Positions 1-7,649 of a stretch of DNA of 64,000 nucleotides are shown here, in pieces. Source of the DNA: Colwellia sp. C2M11 (GTDB lineage Bacteria; Pseudomonadota; Gammaproteobacteria; Enterobacterales; Alteromonadaceae); NCBI RefSeq assembly GCF_018860915.1, contig NZ_JAHKQD010000047.1, forward strand, positions 1 through 64,000, read 5' to 3'. The position numbers and the translations under genes are program-made. The notes below the pieces were generated by a model. That model was not told the DNA's origin. It saw nothing but the letters and a program-made list of their open reading frames with translations, and did not search any database. The first letter of the stretch is position 1, and each line of letters begins with the position of its first letter.

Positions 1-573
1 GACATCAGCTGGTTTATGCGCCTACTCAACCAAAGCATCGCGACACAAGCGAATCAAGAAGACAATTGCACTGGTCATTTCTGGGAAGGGCGTTTTAAAT
101 CTCAAGCTTTATTAGACGAAGCGGCCCTTGCTGCGTGTATGGCATATGTTGATTTAAACCCAGTAAGAGCGAATATAGCGAAAACCCCAGAAAGCTCAGG
201 ATATACCAGCGTAAAGCAACGAGCTATATCAGCCAAAAAGGCTAAACAGCCCAAAACGTTACTGCCTTTTGTGGGTAATCCACGCAAAAGCATGCCTAAA
301 GGTTTACCATTTGAGCTAAAAGATTACCTTGAATTAATTGAAATGACAGGTCGCTGTTTCCGTGAAGATAAAGCCGGCTATATTGAAGCAACTCAACCTG
401 CTTTACTTAACCGCTTGAACATCAGTCCTGATAATTGGCTAACGTTAACCAAAGACTTTAGACGATTATTTCATGGCGCGGTAGGTCACAGTGATGTATT
501 AACAGATTATTGCGAGCACAGAGGATTGAAGCGACGAACCAATGTTAATTGTTGTGATAAACTTCTAGCGTAA
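1..573 (+). CDS. REP-associated (RAYT/IS200-like) transposase, 5' end cut by window
   Basis: The reading frame is open from base 1, so the true start lies outside the window and the first ATG at 16 is internal. The protein contains FWEGRFKSQALLDE and YVDLNPVRAN, which are typical of the back half of the Y1-type transposase domain of REP-associated tyrosine transposases (COG1943). Family members of this group handle single-stranded hairpin (REP-like) DNA. The catalytic His-hydrophobe-His motif would be upstream and cannot be checked. About 135 residues of the usual C-terminal extension follow the domain. The DNA after the gene carries a 29-base sequence that recurs beyond the neighbouring fic gene, together with a fragment of this gene. 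Identification of the family is firm; activity is unknown. Confidence 0.85.
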   Translation, partial: DISWFMRLLNQSIATQANQEDNCTGHFWEGRFKSQALLDEAALAACMAYVDLNPVRANIAKTPESSGYTSVKQRAISAKKAKQPKTLLPFVGNPRKSMPKGLPFELKDYLELIEMTGRCFREDKAGYIEATQPALLNRLNISPDNWLTLTKDFRRLFHGAVGHSDVLTDYCEHRGLKRRTNVNCCDKLLA

Positions 574-683
574 CCATTTAACAATAACCCTAACCATAAT
601 AACCACCTACCTATATCACGGTTAAACTTCCGCACGTCTAAAAATCGGTATTTCATCTATGTTTTTTAATTTTGGTTTTGTTC

Positions 684-712
684 TGACTATAAGCGAGTGT
701 CCTTATTAATTT
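684..712 (+). repeat. 29-base direct repeat, left copy
   Basis: This begins TGACTATAAGCGAGTGTCC and is identical over 29 bases to 2296-2324. It follows the transposase gene by about 110 bases. It probably marks the downstream end of the transposase-linked element. The two copies bracket the fic gene. Confidence 0.9.
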
Positions 713-1038
713 TAATTTTTATTGTTCGATTTTAATGCTTAACATGGTCGTCGAATAAAAGGGTTAGATACTCACAGTTTATCAAAAAAACTAGCTACCA
801 CAATCAAATATATCTTAATGCCCCCCATCTACATCCCTTATTTTAAAAGGACATAAAGGTAATGTGCTAATACCGAAAAATCGGTAAGTTTAGCCTCACT
901 ATTTAACATTTTGACTACAGCTTATCTTGGATGATAACGAAAGTCTTATACTCATATTAAGTAATTTCAACGAAAGATTACAGGCAAAATCAGCCTGATA
1001 CAGTGGCCTATCGTGTTTACCCTCAATCGTTTTCAGTC

Positions 1039-1071
1039 AAAAAAAACGATTTACTCGATGAGTAAATCGTT
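1039..1071 (-). terminator. orphan leftward intrinsic terminator
   Basis: An 11-base-pair perfect stem (1045-1055 with 1061-1071, loop CGATG) is bordered on the left by eight A residues at 1039-1046. On the minus strand this reads as a hairpin followed by a U run, the shape of an intrinsic terminator. No minus-strand gene lies to its right, because fic is on the plus strand. It may be a relic of a lost gene or may end an unannotated transcript. Confidence 0.6.
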
Positions 1072-1174
1072 CTAACATTATCCATAATTAAGGTTAATTA
1101 AGAATTTTAATTATACTAACCCTCTTGATTAGCGTATCTTGTAGGTAGAATTAAAGCTTAAAATTTATTATCTC

Positions 1175-2197
1175 ATGAGTCAATTTCAACCTCCGTTTAC
1201 AGTCACATCAAAAATCATTCACTATATTTCAGATATTGCAGAAGCTATCGGCAAACTCTCTATAATGTACAACGAAAAAGATATCTTGCAAAGTAAGCAA
1301 GATGCTCTGGTAAAACAGGTTAAAAACGCACTACTTAATGACAATGTTACCTTGACAAAGGCGCAGATAAACACAATTTATCATAAAGACGACATTGATT
1401 TATCTGAAGAAATAATCAAAAAAGTAAATAATTCCATTGAAGTCTATGAACAGATGAATAATTGGGATATTAATTTATGCGATGACTTTTTGACAGCACA
1501 TAAAGCGCTTATATTGTCTCAAGAAAATACAACTGATAACTATCGGACGAATAACACTATCAATAGCAAAAAATTGAAAGTAGCCCCGCAAGCTTTGCAT
1601 ATTCCACAGATGATGGAAGATCTTTTTAGCTGGTTGTCTACATCGACTGAACACCCGCTAATAAAAAGCTCAGTATTTCACTACGAACTTAAATTTATCC
1701 ATCCTTTTGTTGAAGGTAATAGTCGCATTGCCTCTTTATGGCAATCTAAAATACTTAAGCAATGGAATCCGTTATTTATATTATTTCCTGTGGAAAAATT
1801 TATAGAGGCAACTAAACAGCAGTATAATAGTGCAATAAATGAAAGCACCGACACGGGGGATTCTTCAGTTTTTATCGAGTATATTCTCGAAAATACCTTA
1901 AGTACTATTTTAAAAATAGACAATAGCTTATTTTTAAATAAAGAGCCTGCACGATCACTGGCGCCAATAGAAAAAAACACAACCCCACAAGAAACACCAC
2001 AAGTTAAAGCCTTGATAAATATATTAAGACAATCTGATATATCTTTAAATAGAAAGCAATTACAAGAAAAGTTGAAACTTAAAGATCGCAAGCACTTTAG
2101 AGAACGCTACCTTAAACCAGCGATGGACGCTGCTTTAATTGAAATGACTATTCCTGAAAAACCGAATAGTAAGCTACAAAAGTACCGGTTAATTTAA
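1175..2197 (+). CDS. Fic family protein with C-terminal winged-helix-like region
   Basis: Fic domains usually transfer AMP or another phosphate-containing group from a nucleotide to a target hydroxyl. The core motif is visible at residues 176-184 as HPFVEGNSR. The usual form is HPFx[DE]GNGR, so the third-from-last Gly-type position is Ser183 here. After the motif come LWQSKIL and the WNPLF...PVE segment typical of a subgroup of stand-alone Fic proteins. The last ~70 residues look like a helix-turn-helix of the kind often fused to Fic. The ATG at 1175 has only a weak ribosome site. No antitoxin gene is adjacent, and I did not find a clear inhibitory (S/T)xxxE(G/N) helix. The gene is flanked by transposase debris on both sides, which suggests acquisition. 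Target and activity are unknown. Confidence 0.82.
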   Translation: MSQFQPPFTVTSKIIHYISDIAEAIGKLSIMYNEKDILQSKQDALVKQVKNALLNDNVTLTKAQINTIYHKDDIDLSEEIIKKVNNSIEVYEQMNNWDINLCDDFLTAHKALILSQENTTDNYRTNNTINSKKLKVAPQALHIPQMMEDLFSWLSTSTEHPLIKSSVFHYELKFIHPFVEGNSRIASLWQSKILKQWNPLFILFPVEKFIEATKQQYNSAINESTDTGDSSVFIEYILENTLSTILKIDNSLFLNKEPARSLAPIEKNTTPQETPQVKALINILRQSDISLNRKQLQEKLKLKDRKHFRERYLKPAMDAALIEMTIPEKPNSKLQKYRLI

Positions 2198-2203
2198 TGT
2201 ACA

Positions 2204-2324
2204 CCTGTCCCCGTTAAAAGAATAGGGACAGGACAGTCGCTCAAATTTGTTAACAAAAGACTTTAGACAATTGTTTCATGGTGACTATAAGCGAGTGACT
2301 ATAAGCGAGTGTCCTTATTAATTT
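2204..2324 (+). mobile_element. eroded second copy of the RAYT transposase end
   Basis: Bases 2250-2281 match 445-476 inside the transposase gene at 29 of 32 positions. The match then jumps directly to the downstream repeat, so roughly 200 bases between them are deleted. A hairpin with GTCCC arms precedes the fragment. This is therefore a decayed copy rather than a gene. Confidence 0.8.
2282..2324 (+). repeat. 29-base direct repeat, right copy, with 14-base tandem duplication
   Basis: TGACTATAAGCGAG occurs twice in tandem (2282-2295 and 2296-2309). The second copy continues into the full 29-base sequence shared with 684-712. The tandem step is a local duplication absent from the left copy. 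Confidence 0.9.
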
Positions 2325-2514
2325 ATTATTAATTTATCTTTAATATTATGAATATGCGCTCAGCGTGTTAGTGTATTTATAAGCGTCAAATTCACTATCA
2401 GAATATATTGATCTACGGCTAAAACTGTCTATTTACCTTTTAATAAATAAGAGGTTTCACAATAGTTGTTCATTATTTATAATGTTATTATCGTTGTTCA
2501 ACATAAATTAAATA

Positions 2515-3207
2515 ATGAAAAATAAATTATTAGTTTGGGATCTTCCTGTTAGACTATTTCATTGGTGTCTTGTTATTTCACTTTTTGCTGCTTGGTATAC
2601 ATCAGATGGCGAACGAAACTTAATAGATTGGCATTTAAAAATAGGCTACTTTATTTTAGGCTTGATTATATTTCGCATAATATGGGGGGTATTTGGTACT
2701 CGCTATGCGAAGTTCACTCAATTTATACCCAATAAAAAAGCGCTTTTACACTATTTAAAAAACTTCAGACAAGAAAAAAACTATACTACTGTTGGTCATA
2801 ATCCTCTTGGTGGGTTAATGGTGGTATTGATGTTGACGTTAGTTTTATCACAAGCGATTAGCGGGCTATTTATGAACGATGATATTTTTACTTCTGGACC
2901 TTACTATGCAAGTGCAAGTAGTTCGATTCAGAGTATTATGTCATTAATTCATCATAATGTTTTTGATATTATTATTATTGTATCTGTATTACATATAAGT
3001 GCTGCTTTTTATTATTTGCTGGTAAAAAAAGCGAATTTGATTGTACCAATGATCACAGGATATAAAAGTAGTGACAGTGCCGAAAATAAAAAAGGTATTA
3101 AATCATCTAAATTATTTGTGGCTTTAGTAATAATATTAGTTGTTGCCGTTTTCTTATATTGGTTGTTAGTCTTGAATGTACCAGTCGAAGAAGAGTTTTA
3201 TTATTAG
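2515..3207 (+). CDS. cytochrome b561-type membrane diheme protein
   Basis: This 230-residue protein opens with VWDLPVRLFHW, the signature of the Ni-hydrogenase-type b561 family (COG3658). In that family four or five helices bind two hemes through His residues and pass electrons between the quinone pool and periplasmic c-type cytochromes. Candidate heme ligands include His16, His40, the HH pair in LIHHNVFD and the His of VSVLHISAA. Hydrophobic helices cover roughly residues 12-30, 43-60, 95-115, 140-165 and 197-217. The gene faces a cytochrome c' gene across a shared terminator, an arrangement common for this pair. A physical or functional partnership is inferred, not shown. Confidence 0.88.
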   Translation: MKNKLLVWDLPVRLFHWCLVISLFAAWYTSDGERNLIDWHLKIGYFILGLIIFRIIWGVFGTRYAKFTQFIPNKKALLHYLKNFRQEKNYTTVGHNPLGGLMVVLMLTLVLSQAISGLFMNDDIFTSGPYYASASSSIQSIMSLIHHNVFDIIIIVSVLHISAAFYYLLVKKANLIVPMITGYKSSDSAENKKGIKSSKLFVALVIILVVAVFLYWLLVLNVPVEEEFYY

Positions 3208-3218
3208 TACAAACAAAA

Positions 3219-3254
3219 AGGCCTGAATAACAACATATATGTTATTCAGGCCTT
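3219..3254. terminator. bidirectional terminator between cytochrome genes
   Basis: A 14-base-pair perfect stem (3219-3232 with 3241-3254, AAGGCCTGAATAAC arm) has an A run on its left and lies between the convergent cytochrome b561 and cytochrome c' genes. It should end both transcripts. Confidence 0.8.
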
Positions 3255-3299
3255 GTATAGCTATATTAGCTTTTATTTTTTACAGGACGGGCTTGAGTG

Positions 3300-3773
3300 T
3301 TATTCTTCTCTAAAGTTATCGTGACATCCGCCACACGTCTTTCCTACACCGCCAATAGCTGCTTTAATTGCCGACTCATCACCTGATGTAGATGCTTTAA
3401 CAAGCTTTTCAGATGCTATTGTTAAATCATTAATTCTTTTTTCAAAGGCTTCACGCTTAGTCCACACATCTGGCAATGCTGTAGTGTCTACTTTATAAGC
3501 ACTTGTATCAGTACTCGTGTAATCAGCAATCATAAATGAAAGCTGATTAATACGAATTGAATTTTTTTCGACTACCTTTGCATCAAATGGGATCTTTCCT
3601 TTAGCCATGGCGCCTAATGCACCCATATTTGCACCTAGCATAGTGAATACGGCATGGCGTAACTCGTTAGCTTTGTTAGCATGCTTTTCAGACGTTGCTG
3701 GTGTTGCAATAGCACTATTAGTTGCAAAAATAAGTGCGCATACTGTGATGATTTTTGTTGAAGCTAATTTCAT
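3300..3773 (-). CDS. periplasmic cytochrome c' (class II)
   Basis: This 157-residue protein has an N-terminal signal peptide, with likely cleavage after NSAIA near residue 23. It has a C-terminal heme-attachment motif, Cys147-Gly-Gly-Cys150-His151, six residues from the end. A motif at the far C terminus of an otherwise helical ~130-residue domain is diagnostic of cytochrome c'. Family members have a mostly five-coordinate heme and bind NO or carry electrons. A GAGGAT ribosome site sits just before the ATG. It converges with the cytochrome b561 gene and may be its electron partner. The physiological role is open. Confidence 0.9.
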   Translation of the reverse strand: MKLASTKIITVCALIFATNSAIATPATSEKHANKANELRHAVFTMLGANMGALGAMAKGKIPFDAKVVEKNSIRINQLSFMIADYTSTDTSAYKVDTTALPDVWTKREAFEKRINDLTIASEKLVKASTSGDESAIKAAIGGVGKTCGGCHDNFREE

Positions 3774-4158
3774 TTTTTATCCTCTCTATGAATTAAGCAT
3801 AAACTTTACCATTAAAGTACTCAGGAGTTAACTATAATATAAGAAGGAATTAGGCTAAAGAATATGAATAAGAACGATGAATATTAAGGAGGAGTTACCT
3901 AAGTAGTACTGATTATTTTTTTATAACGTCTCTATAGCAAGGTGAATTTTGTATGAAATGGATGGTAATGAATTACTAATGTTTGACTTAATACTAACTA
4001 TTTATTCTTGTATTCTATATTGCTAAGAAATTATTACCTGAATAATATGAGATGTATGACAGATAAATAGTGATTTTATAAAATAACGGAGGAAAATAAA
4101 CTATTTACTATATTTGCTGATATTAAATACTGTAAAAATATTTGAGATATTTTTAAAA
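3774..4158. other. non-coding region between cytochrome c' and tRNA cluster
   Basis: The upstream region of the cytochrome c' gene occupies the left part. A 9-base-pair AT-only hairpin (4133-4141 with 4147-4155) lies four bases past the last tRNA and could help end that transcript, although it lacks a clear U run. Shine-Dalgarno-like runs near 3887 and 4090 are not followed by useful start codons. No gene is seen. Confidence 0.5.
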
Positions 4159-4243
4159 TGGTACCCGGAGCCGGACTTGAACCGGCACGCTTTTCGGCGA
4201 GGGATTTTAAATCCCTTGTGTCTACCAATTCCACCACCCGGGC
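4159..4243 (-). tRNA. tRNA-Leu(UAA), copy 2
   Basis: On the minus strand it begins GCCCGGGTGGTGG and ends ACCA. It has a TAA anticodon in the TTTAAAA loop, a long variable arm and an encoded CCA. It is identical to 4664-4748. It is the last gene of the minus-strand tRNA array. Confidence 0.95.
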
Positions 4244-4350
4244 ATTGTATCTTTCGATAAGGGGAGTATTTTTATAGTAGGTTGGTACCTACTCTTTATA
4301 ATATTATTTGTCATTGCTGACTGGTAACTTACCATAATACTAAAAAAATT

Positions 4351-4426
4351 TGGAGCGGCTAACGAGACTCGAACTCGTGACATTCACGTTGGCAACGTGA
4401 TGCTCTACCAGCTGAGCTACAGCCGC
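4351..4426 (-). tRNA. tRNA-Gly(GCC), copy 3
   Basis: Minus strand; starts GCGGCTGTAGCTCAGCTGG, anticodon loop TTGCCAA (GCC), 3' CCA encoded, 76 bases. It is identical to the copies at 4464-4539 and 4887-4962. Confidence 0.96.
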
Positions 4427-4463
4427 TTCATAGAGCTTTATTTCTACTTCTAAAACAAAAATT

Positions 4464-4539
4464 TGGAGCGGCTAACGAGACTCGAACTCGTGACATTCAC
4501 GTTGGCAACGTGATGCTCTACCAGCTGAGCTACAGCCGC
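4464..4539 (-). tRNA. tRNA-Gly(GCC), copy 2
   Basis: Identical to the other two glycine tRNAs in this array. It is the first gene after the internal promoter at 4581-4609, so it heads the second transcription unit. Confidence 0.96.
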
Positions 4540-4580
4540 TTCATTTTGTTTCGCATTCATTTCCTTAAAAATGAGCGCGC

Positions 4581-4609
4581 ATTCTAGCGTATATAATTTT
4601 ATTTGCCAA
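4581..4609 (-). promoter_or_regulatory. sigma-70 promoter for second tRNA unit
   Basis: On the minus strand it reads TTGGCA, 17 bases, TAGAAT, followed directly by GCGCGC. The GC-rich discriminator is the kind known to make stable-RNA promoters responsive to ppGpp. It lies about 40 bases upstream of tRNA-Gly copy 2. Confidence 0.75.
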
Positions 4610-4663
4610 GTATAAAATACACTTTTTTTTACTTTTTTTTACACTCAACTTTCGTTGATGAAA

Positions 4664-4748
4664 TGGTACCCGGAGCCGGACTTGAACCGGCACGCTTTTC
4701 GGCGAGGGATTTTAAATCCCTTGTGTCTACCAATTCCACCACCCGGGC
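4664..4748 (-). tRNA. tRNA-Leu(UAA), copy 1
   Basis: Same sequence as 4159-4243, with TAA anticodon, long variable arm and encoded CCA. It lies 4 bases downstream of tRNA-Cys, giving the Gly-Cys-Leu order seen as glyW-cysT-leuZ after pgsA in enteric bacteria. Confidence 0.96.
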
Positions 4749-4752
4749 ACAA

Positions 4753-4826
4753 TGGAGGCGGGTCCCGGAGTCGAACCGAGGTCCACGGATTTGCAATCCG
4801 CTGCATAGCCATTCTGCCAACCCGCC
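4753..4826 (-). tRNA. tRNA-Cys(GCA)
   Basis: Minus strand; starts GGCGGGTTGGCAGAATGG, anticodon loop TTGCAAA (GCA), 3' CCA encoded, 74 bases. It is the middle gene of the conserved Gly-Cys-Leu unit and the only Cys copy in the array. Confidence 0.96.
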
Positions 4827-4886
4827 ATTTTATCAACGCGAATTGAGGTGTAATCCTTTGGAGCTTAACTTTTATAAAGTTAAAGT

Positions 4887-4962
4887 TGGAGCGGCTAACG
4901 AGACTCGAACTCGTGACATTCACGTTGGCAACGTGATGCTCTACCAGCTGAGCTACAGCCGC
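4887..4962 (-). tRNA. tRNA-Gly(GCC), copy 1
   Basis: First gene of the tRNA array, downstream of pgsA. It is identical in sequence to the other two glycine copies and is preceded by its own promoter at 4995-5022. Confidence 0.96.
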
Positions 4963-4994
4963 TTCACCTGTTGACTCCCTGTCAACGAAAACGC

Positions 4995-5022
4995 ATTCTA
5001 CAGCGTATTAAGTTACAGTCAA
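4995..5022 (-). promoter_or_regulatory. sigma-70 promoter for first tRNA unit
   Basis: On the minus strand it reads TTGACT, 16 bases, TAGAAT, then GCG. The -10 hexamer is the same as in the promoter at 4581-4609. It lies between the pgsA stop and tRNA-Gly copy 1, so the tRNAs need not depend on read-through from pgsA. Confidence 0.75.
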
Positions 5023-5100
5023 CTAATAAATAACTTTTTTATTTCGACTGCTCAAAAAGCAGCTAATTTGATGCTATAGCAATCAAAAACAACCTAGCTA

Positions 5101-5679
5101 TTATCTTTTTAGCTCCGGCCAAGCGGCTTTAAAGTAACTAACTAAGGTTGAAATAGTTAAAATAGTGGCAATGGCGTAGAAAAAGTAAGCGGCATAATTG
5201 ATAATTTCATGCGGTAAATAAAATAAAATTAACGGAATGTCGTAATCAGGTCGCCATATTAATCCCATAATACCCAACATTTGAGCTGCGGTTTTATATT
5301 TTCCCATATCAGACACGGCAATAACGTCGCGCTTACCACGCGATGACATAAATTCTCTCAAAGCACTGATGAATATTTCCCGTGCGATCATAATAATTGC
5401 CGGAATAGCAATGAGCCAATTCTGATATTCTTGTACGATCATAACTAAAGCTGCTACCACCATCAGTTTATCAGCCACAGGGTCAATAAAAGCGCCAAAG
5501 GCTGAAGATTGATTTAATTTTCGTGCTAAATATCCGTCTAAGGCATCGCTAATTGAAGCGGTCCAAAACACTACAAAGGCACCAAAGTGACTCCAAGATA
5601 AAGGTAAATAGAAAATAATAAGGAAAACGGGAATCAAAATGATCCGAAATAAGGTTATTTGGTTGGGTAATGTCCACAT
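5101..5679 (-). CDS. pgsA: CDP-diacylglycerol--glycerol-3-phosphate 3-phosphatidyltransferase
   Basis: This inner-membrane enzyme makes phosphatidylglycerol phosphate, the committed step to phosphatidylglycerol and cardiolipin. The CDP-alcohol phosphotransferase motif is complete: Asp45, Asp48, Gly49, Ala52, Arg53, Gly62, Asp66 and Asp70. Hydrophobic helices fill most of the 192 residues, the usual length. It begins with WTLPNQITLFRI, typical of PgsA. It lies 75 bases downstream of uvrC in the conserved uvrY-uvrC-pgsA-tRNA order, so it is probably part of that operon. Confidence 0.96.
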   Translation of the reverse strand: MWTLPNQITLFRIILIPVFLIIFYLPLSWSHFGAFVVFWTASISDALDGYLARKLNQSSAFGAFIDPVADKLMVVAALVMIVQEYQNWLIAIPAIIMIAREIFISALREFMSSRGKRDVIAVSDMGKYKTAAQMLGIMGLIWRPDYDIPLILFYLPHEIINYAAYFFYAIATILTISTLVSYFKAAWPELKR

Positions 5680-5754
5680 AGTTTTTATTTTAGTTAAAGA
5701 TATAACAGCAAAAGTTCTGAGTTTATTCTACACAGTATCAGGAGTTAGATATAG

Positions 5755-7647
5755 TCACTTATTGTGTAAAGCGTCATAAATATTTTGAGCAAGTACGATA
5801 CTAATACCTGGAACTTTCTGTAATTCACTTACGTCAGCTTTATTTACTTCCTGAATTCCACCTAAGTGTGTCAGTAGGGCTTGCCGTTTCTTTGCTCCTA
5901 TCCCTTCGATAGATTCTAATACTGACTTTTTAGTTACCTTCTGCCTTTTAGCTCGATGTCCTGTAATTGCAAATCGGTGTGACTCATCGCGTATATGTTG
6001 TACTAGGTGTAGAGCTGGAGAAGTACCAGGTAATGATATTAATTGGTGAGAGCCAGCTAGTATTAATGTTTCTAAGCCCGGTTTTCTAGATTCGCCTTTA
6101 GCTACGCCAACAAGCAAAGGAATTCTTTCAAGCGCTTGTTCAGAACTTAATTGTGCAAAAAATTCTTCAGCTTTTGCTAATTGGCCTTTACCACCATCAA
6201 TAAAAACGATGTCAGGTAACTTCTTTAATGCTTCAATATCGGTTGCTTTTATTTTTCCATAACGTTTATTTAAAGCAAAAGCCATTGCTGCATAGTCATC
6301 ACCCGGTGTAATACCGTAAACATTATATCGACGATAATCACTCTTAAGCGGACCTTCTTGGTTAAAAACAACATTAGATGCTATAGTTTGTTGTCCCATT
6401 GTATGGCTAATATCGAAACACTCTATTCGGTTTATACCATTTGGTAATTCAAAAACTTCATTTAAAGCGGCAAACCTAGCTTGCATCGATTCTTTATGAC
6501 TGTTTCTTGTTAGCAAAGCAGTTTGTGCGTTGGTTGCGGCTAGCTTTAAGTATTGTCGACGCTCGGATCTAATCTTGGTTGATATTTTAACCTCATGCTC
6601 AGACTGTTTTGATAATAATACTGCAATTTCTGTCAGTTGTTCAAAATCACACGGGGCTATAATTTCTTTTGGGATCATGCCTTCGTTCGAACCGCTGCCG
6701 AGTTCATTGCCTAAATAATGTTGTCCGATAAATGCTTGTATGACTTCTTCATCACTTGTGTCATTAGGTACAACAGGGAAATAGCTTTTACTGCCTAATA
6801 TTTTATGGTCACGAATACAAAGTAAATGAATACAAACTTGGGTTTTAAGCCTAAATAATCCAATAACATCCATTTCAGCTGCTATACCACTAACATATTG
6901 TTGTTGCTGTACTTTACGTAATGTAGTGATTTGATCTCTATATTTAGCCGCTTGTTCGAAATCTAATTGGCTACTCGATAATTCCATTTTTTCAACAAGT
7001 TGCTCAATTACCATTGAGCTTTTACCTTTTAAAAATAGTTTGGCTAAATCAACTTGTTGTTGGTAATTTTTCTCAGATATTTTGTCAACGCAAGGTGCTA
7101 AACAACGTCCTAATTGATATTGTAAACAAGGTCGTGATCTTGCTTTGTAATAACTATCTTCGCACTGTCGGATAGGAAAGATCTTTTGCATTAAGCGTAG
7201 GCTTTCCCAAACAGCTCCTACAGTAGGGTAGGGACCAAAATAATCACCTTTAGTGCGTTTTCCTCCGCGATGAAGACCAAGTTTAGGGTGTTTATGGTGA
7301 GTAATTAATAAATAAGGGTAAGATTTATCATCTCTGAGTAAAATATTATATTTAGGCTGATACTTTTTAATATAATTATTTTCAAGAATTAATGCTTCGC
7401 CTTCTGTATGAGTTACAGTGACGTCTATAGCGCAAATTTGATTAACTAATGCTTTTGTTTTTACCGAGCCTACATCTTTACGAAAATAGCTGCTCAAACG
7501 TTTTTTAAGATGCTTTGCTTTTCCAACATAAATAACTGTTTGGCTAGCATTGTACATCCGATAAACACCAGCTTGATCTGTAACTGAACTCAAGAAGGCG
7601 TCGCTATCGAAATGTTGTGTTGGTGCGGTGTTATGTATGTTTGGCAA
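5755..7647 (-). CDS. uvrC: excinuclease ABC subunit C
   Basis: UvrC makes the 3' and 5' incisions in nucleotide excision repair after UvrAB marks damage. The 630-residue protein has an N-terminal GIY-YIG nuclease (GVYRMY...IYVGKAK, residues ~27-45). Then come a Cys-rich stretch, a UVR segment that contacts UvrB (~205-240), the RNase H-like nuclease (ECFDISH, DGGKGQL) and C-terminal helix-hairpin-helix repeats. The first in-frame ATG is inside the GIY-YIG motif, so the start must be the TTG at 7647, two bases after the uvrY stop codon. That arrangement points to translational coupling with uvrY. Confidence 0.96.
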   Translation of the reverse strand: MPNIHNTAPTQHFDSDAFLSSVTDQAGVYRMYNASQTVIYVGKAKHLKKRLSSYFRKDVGSVKTKALVNQICAIDVTVTHTEGEALILENNYIKKYQPKYNILLRDDKSYPYLLITHHKHPKLGLHRGGKRTKGDYFGPYPTVGAVWESLRLMQKIFPIRQCEDSYYKARSRPCLQYQLGRCLAPCVDKISEKNYQQQVDLAKLFLKGKSSMVIEQLVEKMELSSSQLDFEQAAKYRDQITTLRKVQQQQYVSGIAAEMDVIGLFRLKTQVCIHLLCIRDHKILGSKSYFPVVPNDTSDEEVIQAFIGQHYLGNELGSGSNEGMIPKEIIAPCDFEQLTEIAVLLSKQSEHEVKISTKIRSERRQYLKLAATNAQTALLTRNSHKESMQARFAALNEVFELPNGINRIECFDISHTMGQQTIASNVVFNQEGPLKSDYRRYNVYGITPGDDYAAMAFALNKRYGKIKATDIEALKKLPDIVFIDGGKGQLAKAEEFFAQLSSEQALERIPLLVGVAKGESRKPGLETLILAGSHQLISLPGTSPALHLVQHIRDESHRFAITGHRAKRQKVTKKSVLESIEGIGAKKRQALLTHLGGIQEVNKADVSELQKVPGISIVLAQNIYDALHNK

Positions 7648-7649
7648 AA

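Larger units (their letters stand above)
574..1174. other. gene-poor stretch between transposase and fic
   Basis: No credible coding region is seen. It holds the 29-base repeat at 684-712, a small hairpin at 871-886 (TACCGA, AAAA loop, TCGGTA), and a strong leftward terminator-like hairpin at 1039-1071. A second AAAATCGGTA lies at 641-650. These pieces fit decayed mobile-element DNA, but only the repeat is directly demonstrable. Confidence 0.6.
2198..2514. other. mobile-element debris and upstream region of cytochrome b gene
   Basis: It starts with an 8-base-pair hairpin (2204-2211 with 2225-2232, CCTGTCCC/GGGACAGG), followed by a transposase gene fragment (2250-2281) and a repeat block (2282-2324). 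From about 2330 to 2514 the DNA is AT-rich and no gene is seen; the promoter of the cytochrome gene should be there. Confidence 0.6.

Noticed and set aside
1681-2091. 136-codon minus-strand frame inside fic
   Set aside because: Shadow of the plus-strand gene; the Fic motif shows which frame is real.
1175-2197. Fic as part of a toxin-antitoxin pair
   Set aside because: No small partner gene is found directly upstream or downstream.
4610-4663. Terminator between the two tRNA units
   Set aside because: On the minus strand the short hairpin is followed by A runs, not U runs.
4603-4974. Overlapping open frames of 60-120 codons on both strands
   Set aside because: They lie across clear tRNA genes and have no ribosome sites or family resemblance.
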